A DNA stretch of 58,452 nucleotides, from positions 104,456 through 162,907 of the forward strand of contig JABGYH010000001.1 in the NCBI GenBank assembly GCA_018675335.1, written 5' to 3'. The DNA is from Candidatus Woesearchaeota archaeon. GTDB lineage: Archaea; Nanobdellota; Nanobdellia; Woesearchaeales; UBA11576. A model generated the notes under the pieces. The model did not search any database, had not been told where the DNA came from, and saw only the letters and a list, made by a program, of their open reading frames with translations. Below are positions 43,493-51,902 of this stretch, piece after piece. The first letter of the stretch is position 1, and each line of letters opens with the position of its first letter. A program made the translations under genes and the position numbers.

Positions 43493-43587
43493 AAACCTAA
43501 ATTACAAAGCTAACGCTAATTAAAACAATAATTCGCAAACCTAAATTACAAAGCTAATTTACAAAGCTAACGCTAATTAAAGCAATA
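43493..43587. repeat. imperfect tandem repeat
   Basis: The unit aaacctaaattacaaagcta continues into acgctaattaaaacaata (43493-43530) and recurs at 43537-43587. The second copy carries an internal duplication of acaaagctaa. It could be an operator array or replication slippage product. Confidence 0.7.
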
Positions 43588-43726
43588 GTCTCGATTGTAA
43601 AAAAACTCCCAACACGAATAAATATCTCAACACAGGATATGTTATTCTACTAAATATTTACTCCAGATTATTTATTTAAACACAATCCAGTATTATATGT
43701 TATTTCCCCCTTAGTTGGTTGAAAGA

Positions 43727-43739
43727 TTGCGCAAATAAA
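43727..43739. repeat. 13-mer ttgcgcaaataaa, copy 1
   Basis: The core ttgcgcaa is a perfect palindrome. An exact second copy lies at 44005-44017. Both are in the long intergenic region, so they may be protein-binding sites. Confidence 0.45.
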
Positions 43740-44004
43740 TTAAACTAAAAAAACTACAATTAAAAATTTTTAAAGCCCATAAGTATGATATGATGTGAAT
43801 ATATATGACTAAACTAATTAATTAATTTAATTAAGCAAATATTTTTGAAGATTATTTATTTTGATTTAAACTAATTTCTTAAAATAATTATTAAAAATAA
43901 TTTATTAAAGTAATTCTTAAATTTATTTCTAAAATTAATTCTTTATGCCACCCTAACTTTTTTTATCTCCATATCAAGTTTAACAATAACTATTTATTTT
44001 ATTG

Positions 44005-44017
44005 TTGCGCAAATAAA
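44005..44017. repeat. 13-mer ttgcgcaaataaa, copy 2
   Basis: An exact repeat of the palindrome-bearing 13-mer at 43727-43739, located just after the stop of the small ORF at 44030 in transcription direction. Confidence 0.45.
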
Positions 44018-44029
44018 ACACCAATTAAT

Positions 44030-44173
44030 TTAATCTAAATATTTCAAATCTTTAGGAAACTCAAAATAACCTGATTCATCTGAATTTAAAATGAGTCCTA
44101 TTGTTTCTTTAATATTAAACCCATGTCGTCTAGAATCAAACAATTTTTTTTGGTATTTCCATTTTTTTTTCAT
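44030..44173 (-). CDS. small ORF (47 aa), hypothetical
   Basis: A 47-codon frame beginning MKKKWKYQKKLFDSRRHG and ending DLKYLD. The N-terminal third is strongly basic, and the rest (FNIKETIGLILNSDESGYFEFP) has a plausible helix and strand. The composition looks protein-like, unlike the A/T-simple sequence around it. No clear ribosome site is seen. It could encode a small nucleic-acid-binding protein, or be chance. Confidence 0.4.
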   Translation of the reverse strand: MKKKWKYQKKLFDSRRHGFNIKETIGLILNSDESGYFEFPKDLKYLD

Positions 44174-44308
44174 TTTAATCTTGTCCGCAACTTATTTGTT
44201 ACAATATTAATAAGACGTATCAGCAATATATTACTAATGTATATTTAGAATATAAAACACGTTCTGTATATACAAAGGCTTATAAATAAGTATTGCTTAA
44301 TAACAATT

Positions 44309-45259
44309 ATGAATATCCGTAAATTAGTCAAATCAGGTCTCTCATCATACACCGTAGCACTACCAAAAGATTGGATTGACAAAAATCACCTAAAAAAAGG
44401 AGATATGATATACATCACAGAAACTCCCGATAATGAATTATCAATCAAACTTGACCCAAATAATAAAGAACAAATAAGAACTGAAGTAGTAATAAACATT
44501 GATGGCAAATCAGGACATTCAATTTATAGAGAAATAGTTTCAGTTTATTTAACTGAATTTCAAAGATTCATAATCAAAGGAACTAATATTCATAAACAAA
44601 TAAAAGAAATCAAAAAAATTGTGTCGTCACTCCCCGCACTAGAAGTTGTTGAAGAAAGTTTAACAAAAGTGGTTGCACGTAGTTTTCTAGACGTACACAA
44701 CATTTCAATTAAAGATTTAATTAGAAGAATCGATAATATCGTAAGAGCAATGTTACTCGATTTACAAAGTTTAATCAAAAGAGAAATTACCCACGACGTA
44801 ATAATTGAGAGAGATGAAGAAGTTAATAGACTATCATTTTTAGTTTTCAAAATTTTAAAATCTGCATTCCACCACCCAGATGTTATGAAAAGTTTAGACT
44901 TAACAGATTTAGAAGCAGTATCCCATTGGCAGCTAGTATTTCACTTAGAAAAAATGGGCGATGAAACTAAAAGAATTGCAAGAAACATAGGAGAAAATCC
45001 TAAAAGCATTAACAAAAAACAATTACAATCATTAATTGATACAATGTATAAAGGATATACTAATTGCCTAACTCTATTTTACAAAAAAGATTTGAACGGT
45101 TCAGATAATTTTTCAGCTAATCGTAAAAAAATATTCATCGAATGTGATAAATATTTTATAACCAATAGAAATATTGTAAACTCAGAAATATCAGGCAAGT
45201 TTAAAGGTATGACATCTCATTTAATTGACATAACTAAATTAGTTAGATTCTTACCATAA
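44309..45259 (+). CDS. AbrB-PhoU family (phosphate uptake) regulator
   Basis: A 316-residue archaeal-type fusion. Residues 1-50 are an AbrB/SpoVT DNA-binding domain (MNIRKLVKSGLSSYTVALPKDWIDKNHLKKGD). Two PhoU-like helical bundles follow (~95-200 and ~205-316), with PhoU-type acidic patches such as DEEVNRLSF and LEKMGDETKRIARNI. PhoU-domain proteins adjust phosphate transport and signalling; the AbrB domain makes this a likely transcription regulator. No phosphate transporter genes are in the window. A TATA box (tataaata, 44281-44288) at 25 nt marks a leaderless transcript. Confidence 0.88.
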   Translation: MNIRKLVKSGLSSYTVALPKDWIDKNHLKKGDMIYITETPDNELSIKLDPNNKEQIRTEVVINIDGKSGHSIYREIVSVYLTEFQRFIIKGTNIHKQIKEIKKIVSSLPALEVVEESLTKVVARSFLDVHNISIKDLIRRIDNIVRAMLLDLQSLIKREITHDVIIERDEEVNRLSFLVFKILKSAFHHPDVMKSLDLTDLEAVSHWQLVFHLEKMGDETKRIARNIGENPKSINKKQLQSLIDTMYKGYTNCLTLFYKKDLNGSDNFSANRKKIFIECDKYFITNRNIVNSEISGKFKGMTSHLIDITKLVRFLP

Positions 45260-45298
45260 TCAAACCCAAGAGAATTAACAATTCAATTATTTGACTAA

Positions 45299-45517
45299 TT
45301 AACAAGCTTGAACATATTTGAAATTTATTTCATAGTCATTAGATAAATTAAACAGTTTATGCAAGTCATCCATAACTAGATCAATTTCTGAGCAATTACG
45401 TTTTATATCACTCACTAATTCAAGTTTTAATTTGCCTCTTTCTTCAATACCCACACAAGAAATTAAATTATATTTCTTACGAATATTATTTAATCTCATT
45501 CTCAATTCACATTCCAT
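45299..45517 (-). CDS. small hypothetical protein
   Basis: A 72-residue, helical, charged protein beginning MECELRMRLNNIRKKYN. There is a GAGGGGAATTTA stretch just before the ATG that can serve as ribosome site. Three Cys residues (CEL, SCVG, NCSE) and a final YVQAC show no pairing pattern. It is not recognised. It lies tail to tail with the AbrB-PhoU gene. Confidence 0.5.
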   Translation of the reverse strand: MECELRMRLNNIRKKYNLISCVGIEERGKLKLELVSDIKRNCSEIDLVMDDLHKLFNLSNDYEINFKYVQAC

Positions 45518-45913
45518 TAAATTCCCCTCAAACTAATTCATACTATTAATAGGTTATACACTTGTAAAACACTTAATTATTTCATGACAAAAAACAAACA
45601 AGTAGTTGCACAATTAAGCAAACAATACCAAAAACTCCCAAAAAACAACCAAAATCACAAAAAAAAGACAAACAACTCAAATCAATCACAAAACTAACCA
45701 CACAAAATCAGCCAAAAATCACACAAAAATACTAAAAAAATATGATTCAAAGCAAAAATTCATTTAAATACTCACCCCCAATACTAAAGCCTTAAATACC
45801 CCCTGAAAATTCTATGAGCTTCCAAACAAAAATTAGTGTTGAGACTAATAAAATATTTAATAAAAAAATAGGAAATAATTTTACAATTAATTAAGATAGG
45901 CGAAGGTGATTTT
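45518..45913. other. intergenic region with C/A-only stretch
   Basis: This 396-bp region holds no convincing gene. From ~45580 to ~45735 the plus strand is almost free of G and T (C/A-rich), a strong strand asymmetry. Downstream are TATA-like elements (catttaaatac at ~45760) and a short leader with the ribosome site of the receiver-domain gene. Confidence 0.4.
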
Positions 45914-46447
45914 ATGAGTAGACAAGCAGGAACAGCAATAGACATACCACTAGAAGCAAGAGTAGAAACCGTTCTAGTAGTAGATGATGATGACGCAATT
46001 AGAGAATTACACTCAGTATATTTAGAAGGAAGATATAACATAAGAACTGCAGCATCACCTCAAGAAGCAATTCAATCACTCCAAGAAGAAGTTCCAGATC
46101 ACATTCTCCTTGACTGGAAAATGCCACAAGGAACAGGTCTTGATGTAATTCAATATTGCGAAGCAGCAGGAATAAAAACTCCAATTTATGTTTGTACAGG
46201 AACCCCTGATGAAGCTGCAACCGAAATGAATGGGAGAGCAATCCCAATAATTACAAAGGGATATATTACAAGAGCAATGCTTTTAAGTCATTTAACTGGC
46301 AAAGCAGAACAGTTTTACCCCGCACAAGTTCAAGCTCAAGGATTGGTACAACTACATCCAGGTCCCACTACAAGAGTCCAAACAGGCGCAGAAAGATATC
46401 ATCAGCCTATTACAAAAGACCTAAATCCTCCGAGAAATTATAACTAA
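45914..46447 (+). CDS. single-domain response regulator (CheY-like receiver)
   Basis: A 177-residue protein with GAAGGTGA 6 nt before the ATG. The receiver domain covers ~15-125: acidic pocket VLVVDDDDAIRE, phospho-acceptor Asp in HILLDWKMPQGTGLDV, Thr in YVCTGTPDEAA and Lys in PIITKGYI. No output domain follows, only a ~50-residue flexible Gln/Pro-rich tail (QVQAQGLVQLHPGP). No histidine kinase gene is in the window. It probably acts by protein-protein contact. Confidence 0.87.
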   Translation: MSRQAGTAIDIPLEARVETVLVVDDDDAIRELHSVYLEGRYNIRTAASPQEAIQSLQEEVPDHILLDWKMPQGTGLDVIQYCEAAGIKTPIYVCTGTPDEAATEMNGRAIPIITKGYITRAMLLSHLTGKAEQFYPAQVQAQGLVQLHPGPTTRVQTGAERYHQPITKDLNPPRNYN

Positions 46448-46449
46448 AA

Positions 46450-47154
46450 TTATTTTAATTCTATTATTTTTGCATCTTTTATTGCCAATTCTAGCATGTT
46501 AGAAAGATCGAGTTTTTGTTCTTCTCGTTCTAATTGTTCAATTTTACTTTTAGTAATAGGATTCTTAGGAACTGCATTACAACACATACTAGCTTCAATA
46601 CTAGTTTCATAAGTTCCTATTTCTTTTGCAATATTAATTATTTCTATTTTATCATAACACAATAACGGTCTTAAAATAACTAAATTGGTTGCGCTTTCAG
46701 CAACAGTCATATTTTGTAATGTTTGCGATGCCACTTGAGCTAAATTCTCACCAGTTACTAAAAATTCACAGTCCTCTTTTTTCGCGATTTGTTCTGAAAT
46801 TCTAAACATCATTCTACGACATAAAACACAACGCATTTTATTCTCACAACGTCGCATAAGTTCAGGTTGAACTACAAATCCATGTTTGATAACATACAAT
46901 TTACGAAGCCCCAAATGTTTGGCAAGTTTAATTGTTTTTTCTTCAGGACTTTTATCAGTAAATGGTTCATTAGAAAAATGAATCCCAATTAAGTCAAATC
47001 CTTTTTGTTTCATTTGCCACGTAGCAACAGGACTATCAATTCCCGAACTTAACAAAACTAATGCACGAGTATCTTGAACTGAATTTTTTTCTAACACTTT
47101 CTGTTCACTCACCATTTTACTTTCAACCAAAATTTTAATTAATTTATTTGCCAA
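46450..47154 (-). CDS. ThiI-type tRNA 4-thiouridine synthetase core (no THUMP)
   Basis: A 234-residue PP-loop protein. The loop is LLSSGIDSPVATWQMKQKGFD near 31, and the ThiI signature TGENLAQVASQTLQNM is near 133. A CVLCRR (CxxC) pair near 104 and MCCNAVPKNPITK near 188 offer Cys ligands, as in archaeal ThiI proteins that use an iron-sulphur cluster instead of rhodanese. The NFLD and THUMP domains of full ThiI are missing, so tRNA binding must differ. It overlaps the MoeB/ThiF-like gene by 11 nt; the two likely act in one sulphur-transfer path. Confidence 0.82.
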   Translation of the reverse strand: MANKLIKILVESKMVSEQKVLEKNSVQDTRALVLLSSGIDSPVATWQMKQKGFDLIGIHFSNEPFTDKSPEEKTIKLAKHLGLRKLYVIKHGFVVQPELMRRCENKMRCVLCRRMMFRISEQIAKKEDCEFLVTGENLAQVASQTLQNMTVAESATNLVILRPLLCYDKIEIINIAKEIGTYETSIEASMCCNAVPKNPITKSKIEQLEREEQKLDLSNMLELAIKDAKIIELK

Positions 47155-48214
47155 CTAAATATATTTCTTTAGCAATTTTTTTTATTTCTTGTTCATCTTT
47201 AAGATCTTTAAATAATAATTCACCATAATTATGAACTATGATTTCTCCTTTTTTTTCAATAACAATTAAAATTGGAGTATCCATAATTAGTTTAAATTTC
47301 TTTTTAATATTATTAAGGTTAAGTTTAAGTTGTTTTGTGGGTTTTGCACTCCAGCCAGCTTTTGTTTTACATTTTTGTATCGTAAATTCATCTTTTTTAG
47401 CAAGCTCATTATTAATACAAGAATTGTTATTACAAGAATTTTTCGCAGAATCATTTGAATCTATTCCTTCAATTTCTGTTTCCAATCCTTCTAACCTAAC
47501 ATAACTTCCTTTACAAACAGCACAGTTTGAATTTTTTTTAACTTTAATTTTATCAATTTGATTTTTTAAAACATCAAGTCTCAACAACGCAGATTCTGGT
47601 TCAATTCCTACAATTAATTTTATTATTTCATTTGCTTGTAAAGAACTAATTATTGTGGTTGTAGCTCCAAGTATCCCAAATTCTTCACAACTGCCCCCCT
47701 GAGACACATTAGGAAATATACAATTAAAACACGGGCCCATAGGCGATACAACATACAAAACGCCTTTTTCTTTTAATACTGCGCCATGAACCCAAAATAT
47801 TTGTTCTCTGGTACAATATTCATTTATTAAAAATCTAGTATCTAAATTATCAGTACAATCAACTACAAAATCTGCTTTGATTAAATCAATAGTTTCATAA
47901 TTTAAATGTTTATCATATGCAATAATTTCAATTTCAGAATTTATTTTTTCGAGTTGTTTTTTTGCACTACTAGCTTTTGGTTTTCCAATATTTTTTTCAA
48001 AAAAAAGTTGTTGTCTTTGTAAATTTGATAAATCAACCACATCATGATCAATTAATATAAGTTTTCCAATTCCTGCTCGCGCAAGTAATTCAGAAACACC
48101 TGTACCTAATGCTCCAACTCCAACTATTGCAACTGTTGATTGTTTAAGTTTTTGTTGTCCAAGTTTACCTATTTGAGGTATTACTTCTTGTCTCGAATAT
48201 CTTGATTGCGCCAT
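47144..48214 (-). CDS. MoeB/ThiF-family adenylyltransferase (UbaA-like E1)
   Basis: A 356-residue E1-like protein with a single intact adenylation domain: RYSRQEVIPQIG, VAIVGVGALGTGVSELL at ~28, LIDHDVVDLSNLQRQQLF, DNLDTRFL, zinc CFNC (~165) with CAVC (~229), and GGSCEEFGILGATTTI holding the conserved Cys. The C-terminal ~90 residues form an extra domain not seen in plain MoeB. It should activate a ubiquitin-like sulphur carrier such as SAMP/MoaD/ThiS; no carrier gene is adjacent. Coupled to the ThiI-like gene, so tRNA thiolation is the likely job. Confidence 0.88.
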   Translation of the reverse strand: MAQSRYSRQEVIPQIGKLGQQKLKQSTVAIVGVGALGTGVSELLARAGIGKLILIDHDVVDLSNLQRQQLFFEKNIGKPKASSAKKQLEKINSEIEIIAYDKHLNYETIDLIKADFVVDCTDNLDTRFLINEYCTREQIFWVHGAVLKEKGVLYVVSPMGPCFNCIFPNVSQGGSCEEFGILGATTTIISSLQANEIIKLIVGIEPESALLRLDVLKNQIDKIKVKKNSNCAVCKGSYVRLEGLETEIEGIDSNDSAKNSCNNNSCINNELAKKDEFTIQKCKTKAGWSAKPTKQLKLNLNNIKKKFKLIMDTPILIVIEKKGEIIVHNYGELLFKDLKDEQEIKKIAKEIYLVGK

Positions 48215-48245
48215 ATTTCACTAAAATAAATTTATTTTATTATAA

Positions 48246-48515
48246 TTATTTTTTCAGTTTATGGTTATGATAAGTTTTATACATTCCTTCAATTAAATCG
48301 GCTCCTGCATAACCTGCTAAAAGTAAAAATGCATATTGTGTTGTTATTAAAAGCCCTGCAAATGCACCAATTATTCCCGAAGCAAGTAAAAGAAATATTA
48401 ATCTTGTCCAATTAATTTTTTCTTTACCTTTTAAAACATCAGACTTAAGTATTCCGACTAATGCTCTTACAACTCCTCCAAAAAAACCCATTAATGATGC
48501 AATTATAATTTCCAT
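48246..48515 (-). CDS. small membrane protein
   Basis: About 89 residues from ATG 48515 (MEIIIASLMGFFGGVVRAL); the frame is open to 48572, but a TATA-like element lies inside that extension at leaderless spacing. Two to three membrane helices are visible (~1-20, ~30-50 and ~55-75), with a Gly-rich first helix and a basic tail (HNHKLKK). The last part (LLAGYAGADLIEGMYK) recalls small holin-like or phage-type membrane proteins, but no family is assigned. Confidence 0.6.
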   Translation of the reverse strand: MEIIIASLMGFFGGVVRALVGILKSDVLKGKEKINWTRLIFLLLASGIIGAFAGLLITTQYAFLLLAGYAGADLIEGMYKTYHNHKLKK

Positions 48516-48613
48516 TTTAAAATCTAAATTCACAAATAAATTATTAATTAAATATTCAAAACAACAACACATCTAAAACAACAATTCTAATTAAATATTA
48601 AAACTAATACTAA

Positions 48614-49054
48614 TTAAATATCTAAACTAATTCTAGTCATATAACCTTCAGCAGTTTTTTCGAATTTAAATTGATAATACGTTACTGCTTTAACTACCGT
48701 TTCGCCTTTTTCAGGAGTAATTGATTCACCACTAACTATTGCTTTAAGATGAGTATCATTAATATCAACTATTAAAAATTTTGAAAAAAACATCTCTTCA
48801 ATATCAACATATGCAAGTAGTGCTGATAACCAGTTAACCATTAAATCTTCTAAACTATCTCCATCTACTTCGATTACTATATCTTTTATTGGACTTATTT
48901 GATCAAGTTTGCACACCATAGTAGACATGGCTTCCGCAGCATTTGAAAAAACTTCTTTTAAATCTTTACCATATGCTTCAAATATTACATCACTAGTTAT
49001 TTCATCAAAAAATTCATATCTCCCAGATTGGCCAGTTTTAGCTTCTTTTACCAT
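48614..49054 (-). CDS. archease
   Basis: About 146 residues from ATG 49054, picked because a TATA (ctttttaaatg) lies ~30 nt upstream. The archease signature is present: RYEFFDEITSDVIFEAYGKDLKEVFSNAAEAM near the start, DLMVNWLSALLAYVDIEEMFFSKF in the middle and a KAVTYYQFKFEK strand late, with the acidic metal-binding residues kept. Archease activates the RtcB RNA ligase that joins tRNA halves after intron removal. This fits the two intron-bearing tRNA genes in the window; rtcB itself is not here. Confidence 0.9.
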   Translation of the reverse strand: MVKEAKTGQSGRYEFFDEITSDVIFEAYGKDLKEVFSNAAEAMSTMVCKLDQISPIKDIVIEVDGDSLEDLMVNWLSALLAYVDIEEMFFSKFLIVDINDTHLKAIVSGESITPEKGETVVKAVTYYQFKFEKTAEGYMTRISLDI

Positions 49055-49203
49055 AATACCTAAGAAATAGCACATTCATTTAAAAAGCTTACTCTTATAA
49101 TTATATAAGAAATTACTCTATTTGCACATAAAAAAAACAATTCAATAATCAACCTAAGAATTTAAACAACCTAATTAAACAACCCGCTAACCAAAATACA
49201 ATT

Positions 49204-49695
49204 TTACCCAAAAATAGATAAACTCAATATTTTATCAAAATCATATTCTGTTGAATAAAACAAAATATCATTTTTTTCTTTTTCTATAATCAAAGGTAAC
49301 ACTTTTTTGTATTCTTCCAATAATTTAGAATCAGAACTCATCATTTGCTCATAATCAAACCATTTAATTTTATCTCCTTCAGGAACAGATTTAATAGTTA
49401 TTTCAGTTTCAAGTTCAACAACAAACAAAAAGACATTAAATATTTCTTTTAAATCATGAAATATATTTGTAGCGATTGCTTTTAATTCAACATTACTTTC
49501 GCAAACTTCAATTCCAAGTTCAGAAAATAATTCAGTTAAAACAACTTTGGGATTTTTTTTATCCTCGACTTCTCGCCATAAACTTCCATAACTACCTGGA
49601 AACCATTTTTCAGTTTTTTTTCGTCTCACTAATAAATATTTATTTCCAACTTTTAAAAAACAATCTATTAGCAATTTATTTGGATAATTTTCCAT
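49204..49695 (-). CDS. Nudix-fold protein with degenerate Nudix box
   Basis: A 163-residue protein with Nudix layout: first strand LLIDCFLKVGNKYLLVRRKK, then a box-like helix in WREVEDKKNPKVVLTELFSELGIEV, then FLFVVELETEI. In the box, the REUxEE residues read TELFSE, so the metal-binding set is partly lost and hydrolysis is doubtful. It resembles GDP-mannose hydrolase or IDI-like Nudix proteins in length. It sits behind the Ser/Gln repeat protein, 14 bp away, in the same direction. Confidence 0.65.
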   Translation of the reverse strand: MENYPNKLLIDCFLKVGNKYLLVRRKKTEKWFPGSYGSLWREVEDKKNPKVVLTELFSELGIEVCESNVELKAIATNIFHDLKEIFNVFLFVVELETEITIKSVPEGDKIKWFDYEQMMSSDSKLLEEYKKVLPLIIEKEKNDILFYSTEYDFDKILSLSIFG

Positions 49696-49709
49696 TTTCT
49701 TATACTCAA

Positions 49710-50153
49710 TTAGTAAAATTCAAGTTTGGGTTCACTCAGTTCTTCTTTTTTCTCAATCACAGGTATTGATTCTAAAGAATTAATTTCAGCAATAGATTCC
49801 GAATTATCATTAAACATATTAAACATTGATTGAGGCTGTGCTTTTTCAGAACTATTTTGTTCAGCCAAACTATTTTGTTCAGTCAAACTATTTTGTTCAG
49901 TCAAACTATTTTGTTCAGTCAAACTATTTTGTTCAGTCAAACTATTTTGAACACCCTCTGATTGCATTTGAGATACAGAATCATCTCCAAATATATTAAA
50001 AAATCCTTCATTGCTAGTATTAGAAACAATTGCGCCTTCACTACTATTATTACTAATAGACTCATCTTTTTTCCCTGCAATTGCAAGCAACATATTTGCT
50101 AAATGTTCTAAATGCGCTTTTGTTTCATTTTCGGTATTAATTTCAATTTTCAT
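49710..50153 (-). CDS. low-complexity protein with NSLTEQ tandem repeats
   Basis: A 147-residue acidic, mostly disordered protein. A helical N-terminus (NETKAHLEHLANMLLAIAG) is followed by the motif FFNIFGDDS. Then come about five units of NSLTEQ (one NSLAEQ), then the related motif MFNMFNDNSES and an acidic C-terminus. The two F-N-x-F motifs on either side of the repeat look like matching short binding motifs. No family is known. It probably works as a flexible linker or scaffold; the adjacent pilin-like and Nudix genes do not identify its partner. Confidence 0.55.
   Translation of the reverse strand: MKIEINTENETKAHLEHLANMLLAIAGKKDESISNNSSEGAIVSNTSNEGFFNIFGDDSVSQMQSEGVQNSLTEQNSLTEQNSLTEQNSLTEQNSLAEQNSSEKAQPQSMFNMFNDNSESIAEINSLESIPVIEKKEELSEPKLEFY
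49850..49948. repeat. 18-bp tandem repeat inside a coding region
   Basis: About five and a half copies of aactattttgttcagtca (18 bp) lie in phase with the reading frame and encode NSLTEQ. The copies are nearly identical at DNA level, so the array is recent or actively slipping and may vary in number between strains. Confidence 0.85.
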
Positions 50154-50202
50154 TTTATTTAACCTTACTTAAATTTTAATCATAATTTAATTATTTAAAT
50201 AT

Positions 50203-50580
50203 TTATCCTGGATTCCAATAATATAATTTAACAATCTTAAAATCTCTTGATTGGTTTCCAACAAAAAATAATTGTTCAACACGAGTATCATAATTATTAG
50301 CAAATGGTTGCAATTCATTAATAGTTACTTCAAATTCATATTTTGCTATTTGTAAATCAACTAAATCACTCACGCAACTTGAATTCATCGCCTCAACACA
50401 CGTTCTAAATTCAGGGTCAGGTTCTAAATCATGCAAAACATTTAATTCTTCAAGCCCAATTTTAAGTTGAGGCCCACCATAAATAATAAAAACTAAAAAT
50501 GCAAATGTTAAAAAAAATGCTAAGAATGCTTCTAATGTTCTTACATACGCTTTTTTATTATTAAAACAAAATCTCATCAT
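50203..50580 (-). CDS. type IV pilin-like protein, short
   Basis: A 125-residue protein. The N-terminus has a basic head (FCFNNKKAYVRT) then LEAFLAFFLTFAFLVFIIYGG, resembling archaeal class III prepilin signals, where a charged segment precedes a single hydrophobic helix with an early Glu. The rest is an extracellular domain with two Cys (TCVEAMNSSC). It starts right after the stop of the larger pilin-like gene (1-bp gap), so they are expressed together. A peptidase site is not certain. Confidence 0.6.
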   Translation of the reverse strand: MMRFCFNNKKAYVRTLEAFLAFFLTFAFLVFIIYGGPQLKIGLEELNVLHDLEPDPEFRTCVEAMNSSCVSDLVDLQIAKYEFEVTINELQPFANNYDTRVEQLFFVGNQSRDFKIVKLYYWNPG

Positions 50581-50581
50581 T

Positions 50582-51838
50582 TCACCAAATTCTCATATTA
50601 ACAACAAAATCTTCCATTGTTAAATCATCATTAAATGATTTTTTATTTAATTTTTTTGAATAAATATCAGTATACATTTCAGTTATAGGAATACCAATAG
50701 ATTTTGTGTAATAATCTCCTTCAAATGAAATATTAAAATCTCGTTTTGCAGGATATCCAAATAATGATTTTAATTCAGGATAGGTAAAGCCTGCTAATTG
50801 TTCTACTTTTTGTTTTGAAATTAAATATTGTTGAGATTTCATTCCATAATAAGGCACAATAGGATAATTAACAATTTCCCCATTTAATTGATGTAAAAAT
50901 ATATTAAACCAAGTTTCATTTACTAATTCAAAATCAATGGTTATATTGAGTTGAGTTTGATTTGCGCAAACTAAAAAGGTTGAATTTACACCCAAGAAAA
51001 AACTTAAACCAGTTGTTGCATCTGAAAAATGAATATTATCTCCTTCAAATTCTCGACAAATTTCAATTTCATAATCAATTAATTGTCCTGGCAAACCTTC
51101 TTGATAAACCCGAGTATAATTATGAAGATTAAATGCAAATGTTAAATCATGAATTTTATAATCTGTAACGTTAATGAAACTATAAATACGACTATTTTTT
51201 CCAAAGATGTAAAAATCAGCATCCATAAGTTCACCGAATCTAGTTTCTTTAAACACTAAACTTGTATTTCCTCGTACGCCAGTAACTACCTCATCTTCAT
51301 ACCCATCAACCCATATCCCCAACCCCTGCACTCGCAATGCATCTTTATAAAAAATACTATAAAACTGATGATTTTCAAAACGCACACTCATGCCACCAGA
51401 ATTTACTGTATCTCCCGACACCATAGGTTTAACACTCGAAGGTTGTTTTAGTTTGCCTGAATATATTGGCCAAACTAAATCATAACTATGCCTTGACGTA
51501 TTTGCTAAAAACAATAATCTGTTTTCGTCAACTTCATAGTATCCACTATTAAAAACGGCATTTGTAGAATTTATTCCAGGATAATTATCTAAAATTATTG
51601 GTTCATAAGAATTACTCACATTTTCATGAAAATAAATTGGAAGACTATAATGAATCTGAAATATTTCTTTTTCTAAATTATCTTGAACAATTTGAAGTAC
51701 TGTATCCGTATTTCTTTCTGTAGACATAAAAGGAGTAATAAAAACAAAAAACCAGAAAAGATAAACTAAGAAAATCCCCAAACTTATTACCCAATCTGTT
51801 TGAGTTATACCTCTTTTATTTTGCATTAAAAATTTCAT
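50582..51838 (-). CDS. large pilin-like secreted protein
   Basis: 418 residues. The N-terminus is MKFLMQNKRGITQTDWVISLGIFLVYLFWFFVF: basic head, KRGI, then a hydrophobic helix, as in archaeal type IV pilin-like proteins processed by a prepilin peptidase. The remaining ~380 residues are a large beta-rich, Asn/Tyr-rich extracellular domain with several NxS/T sequons (NVS, NTS, NIT), compatible with N-glycosylation. No signal peptidase or assembly ATPase is adjacent. It probably forms part of a surface filament or pseudopilus with the protein at 50203. Confidence 0.62.
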   Translation of the reverse strand: MKFLMQNKRGITQTDWVISLGIFLVYLFWFFVFITPFMSTERNTDTVLQIVQDNLEKEIFQIHYSLPIYFHENVSNSYEPIILDNYPGINSTNAVFNSGYYEVDENRLLFLANTSRHSYDLVWPIYSGKLKQPSSVKPMVSGDTVNSGGMSVRFENHQFYSIFYKDALRVQGLGIWVDGYEDEVVTGVRGNTSLVFKETRFGELMDADFYIFGKNSRIYSFINVTDYKIHDLTFAFNLHNYTRVYQEGLPGQLIDYEIEICREFEGDNIHFSDATTGLSFFLGVNSTFLVCANQTQLNITIDFELVNETWFNIFLHQLNGEIVNYPIVPYYGMKSQQYLISKQKVEQLAGFTYPELKSLFGYPAKRDFNISFEGDYYTKSIGIPITEMYTDIYSKKLNKKSFNDDLTMEDFVVNMRIW

Positions 51839-51902
51839 AAAGGATTATTAATCATAAATATATTAAAATATATTAAACTATTTCAAAATATTAAAACATA
51901 AA

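Larger units (their letters stand above)
43334..44029. other. long intergenic region upstream of the ubiquitin-like operon
   Basis: About 700 bp without a credible gene. It contains the operon promoter (A/T-rich aattaaaaataaaat element ~43362-43378 on the minus strand), a diverged tandem repeat (43493-43587), two copies of a palindrome-bearing 13-mer and long A/T-only runs. Its size is unusual in this compact genome. Confidence 0.5.

Noticed and set aside
45540-45570. Additional NrtR-like half site (ttatacacttg)
   Set aside because: Only one half matches, no TATA is at the right distance and no NAD gene follows.
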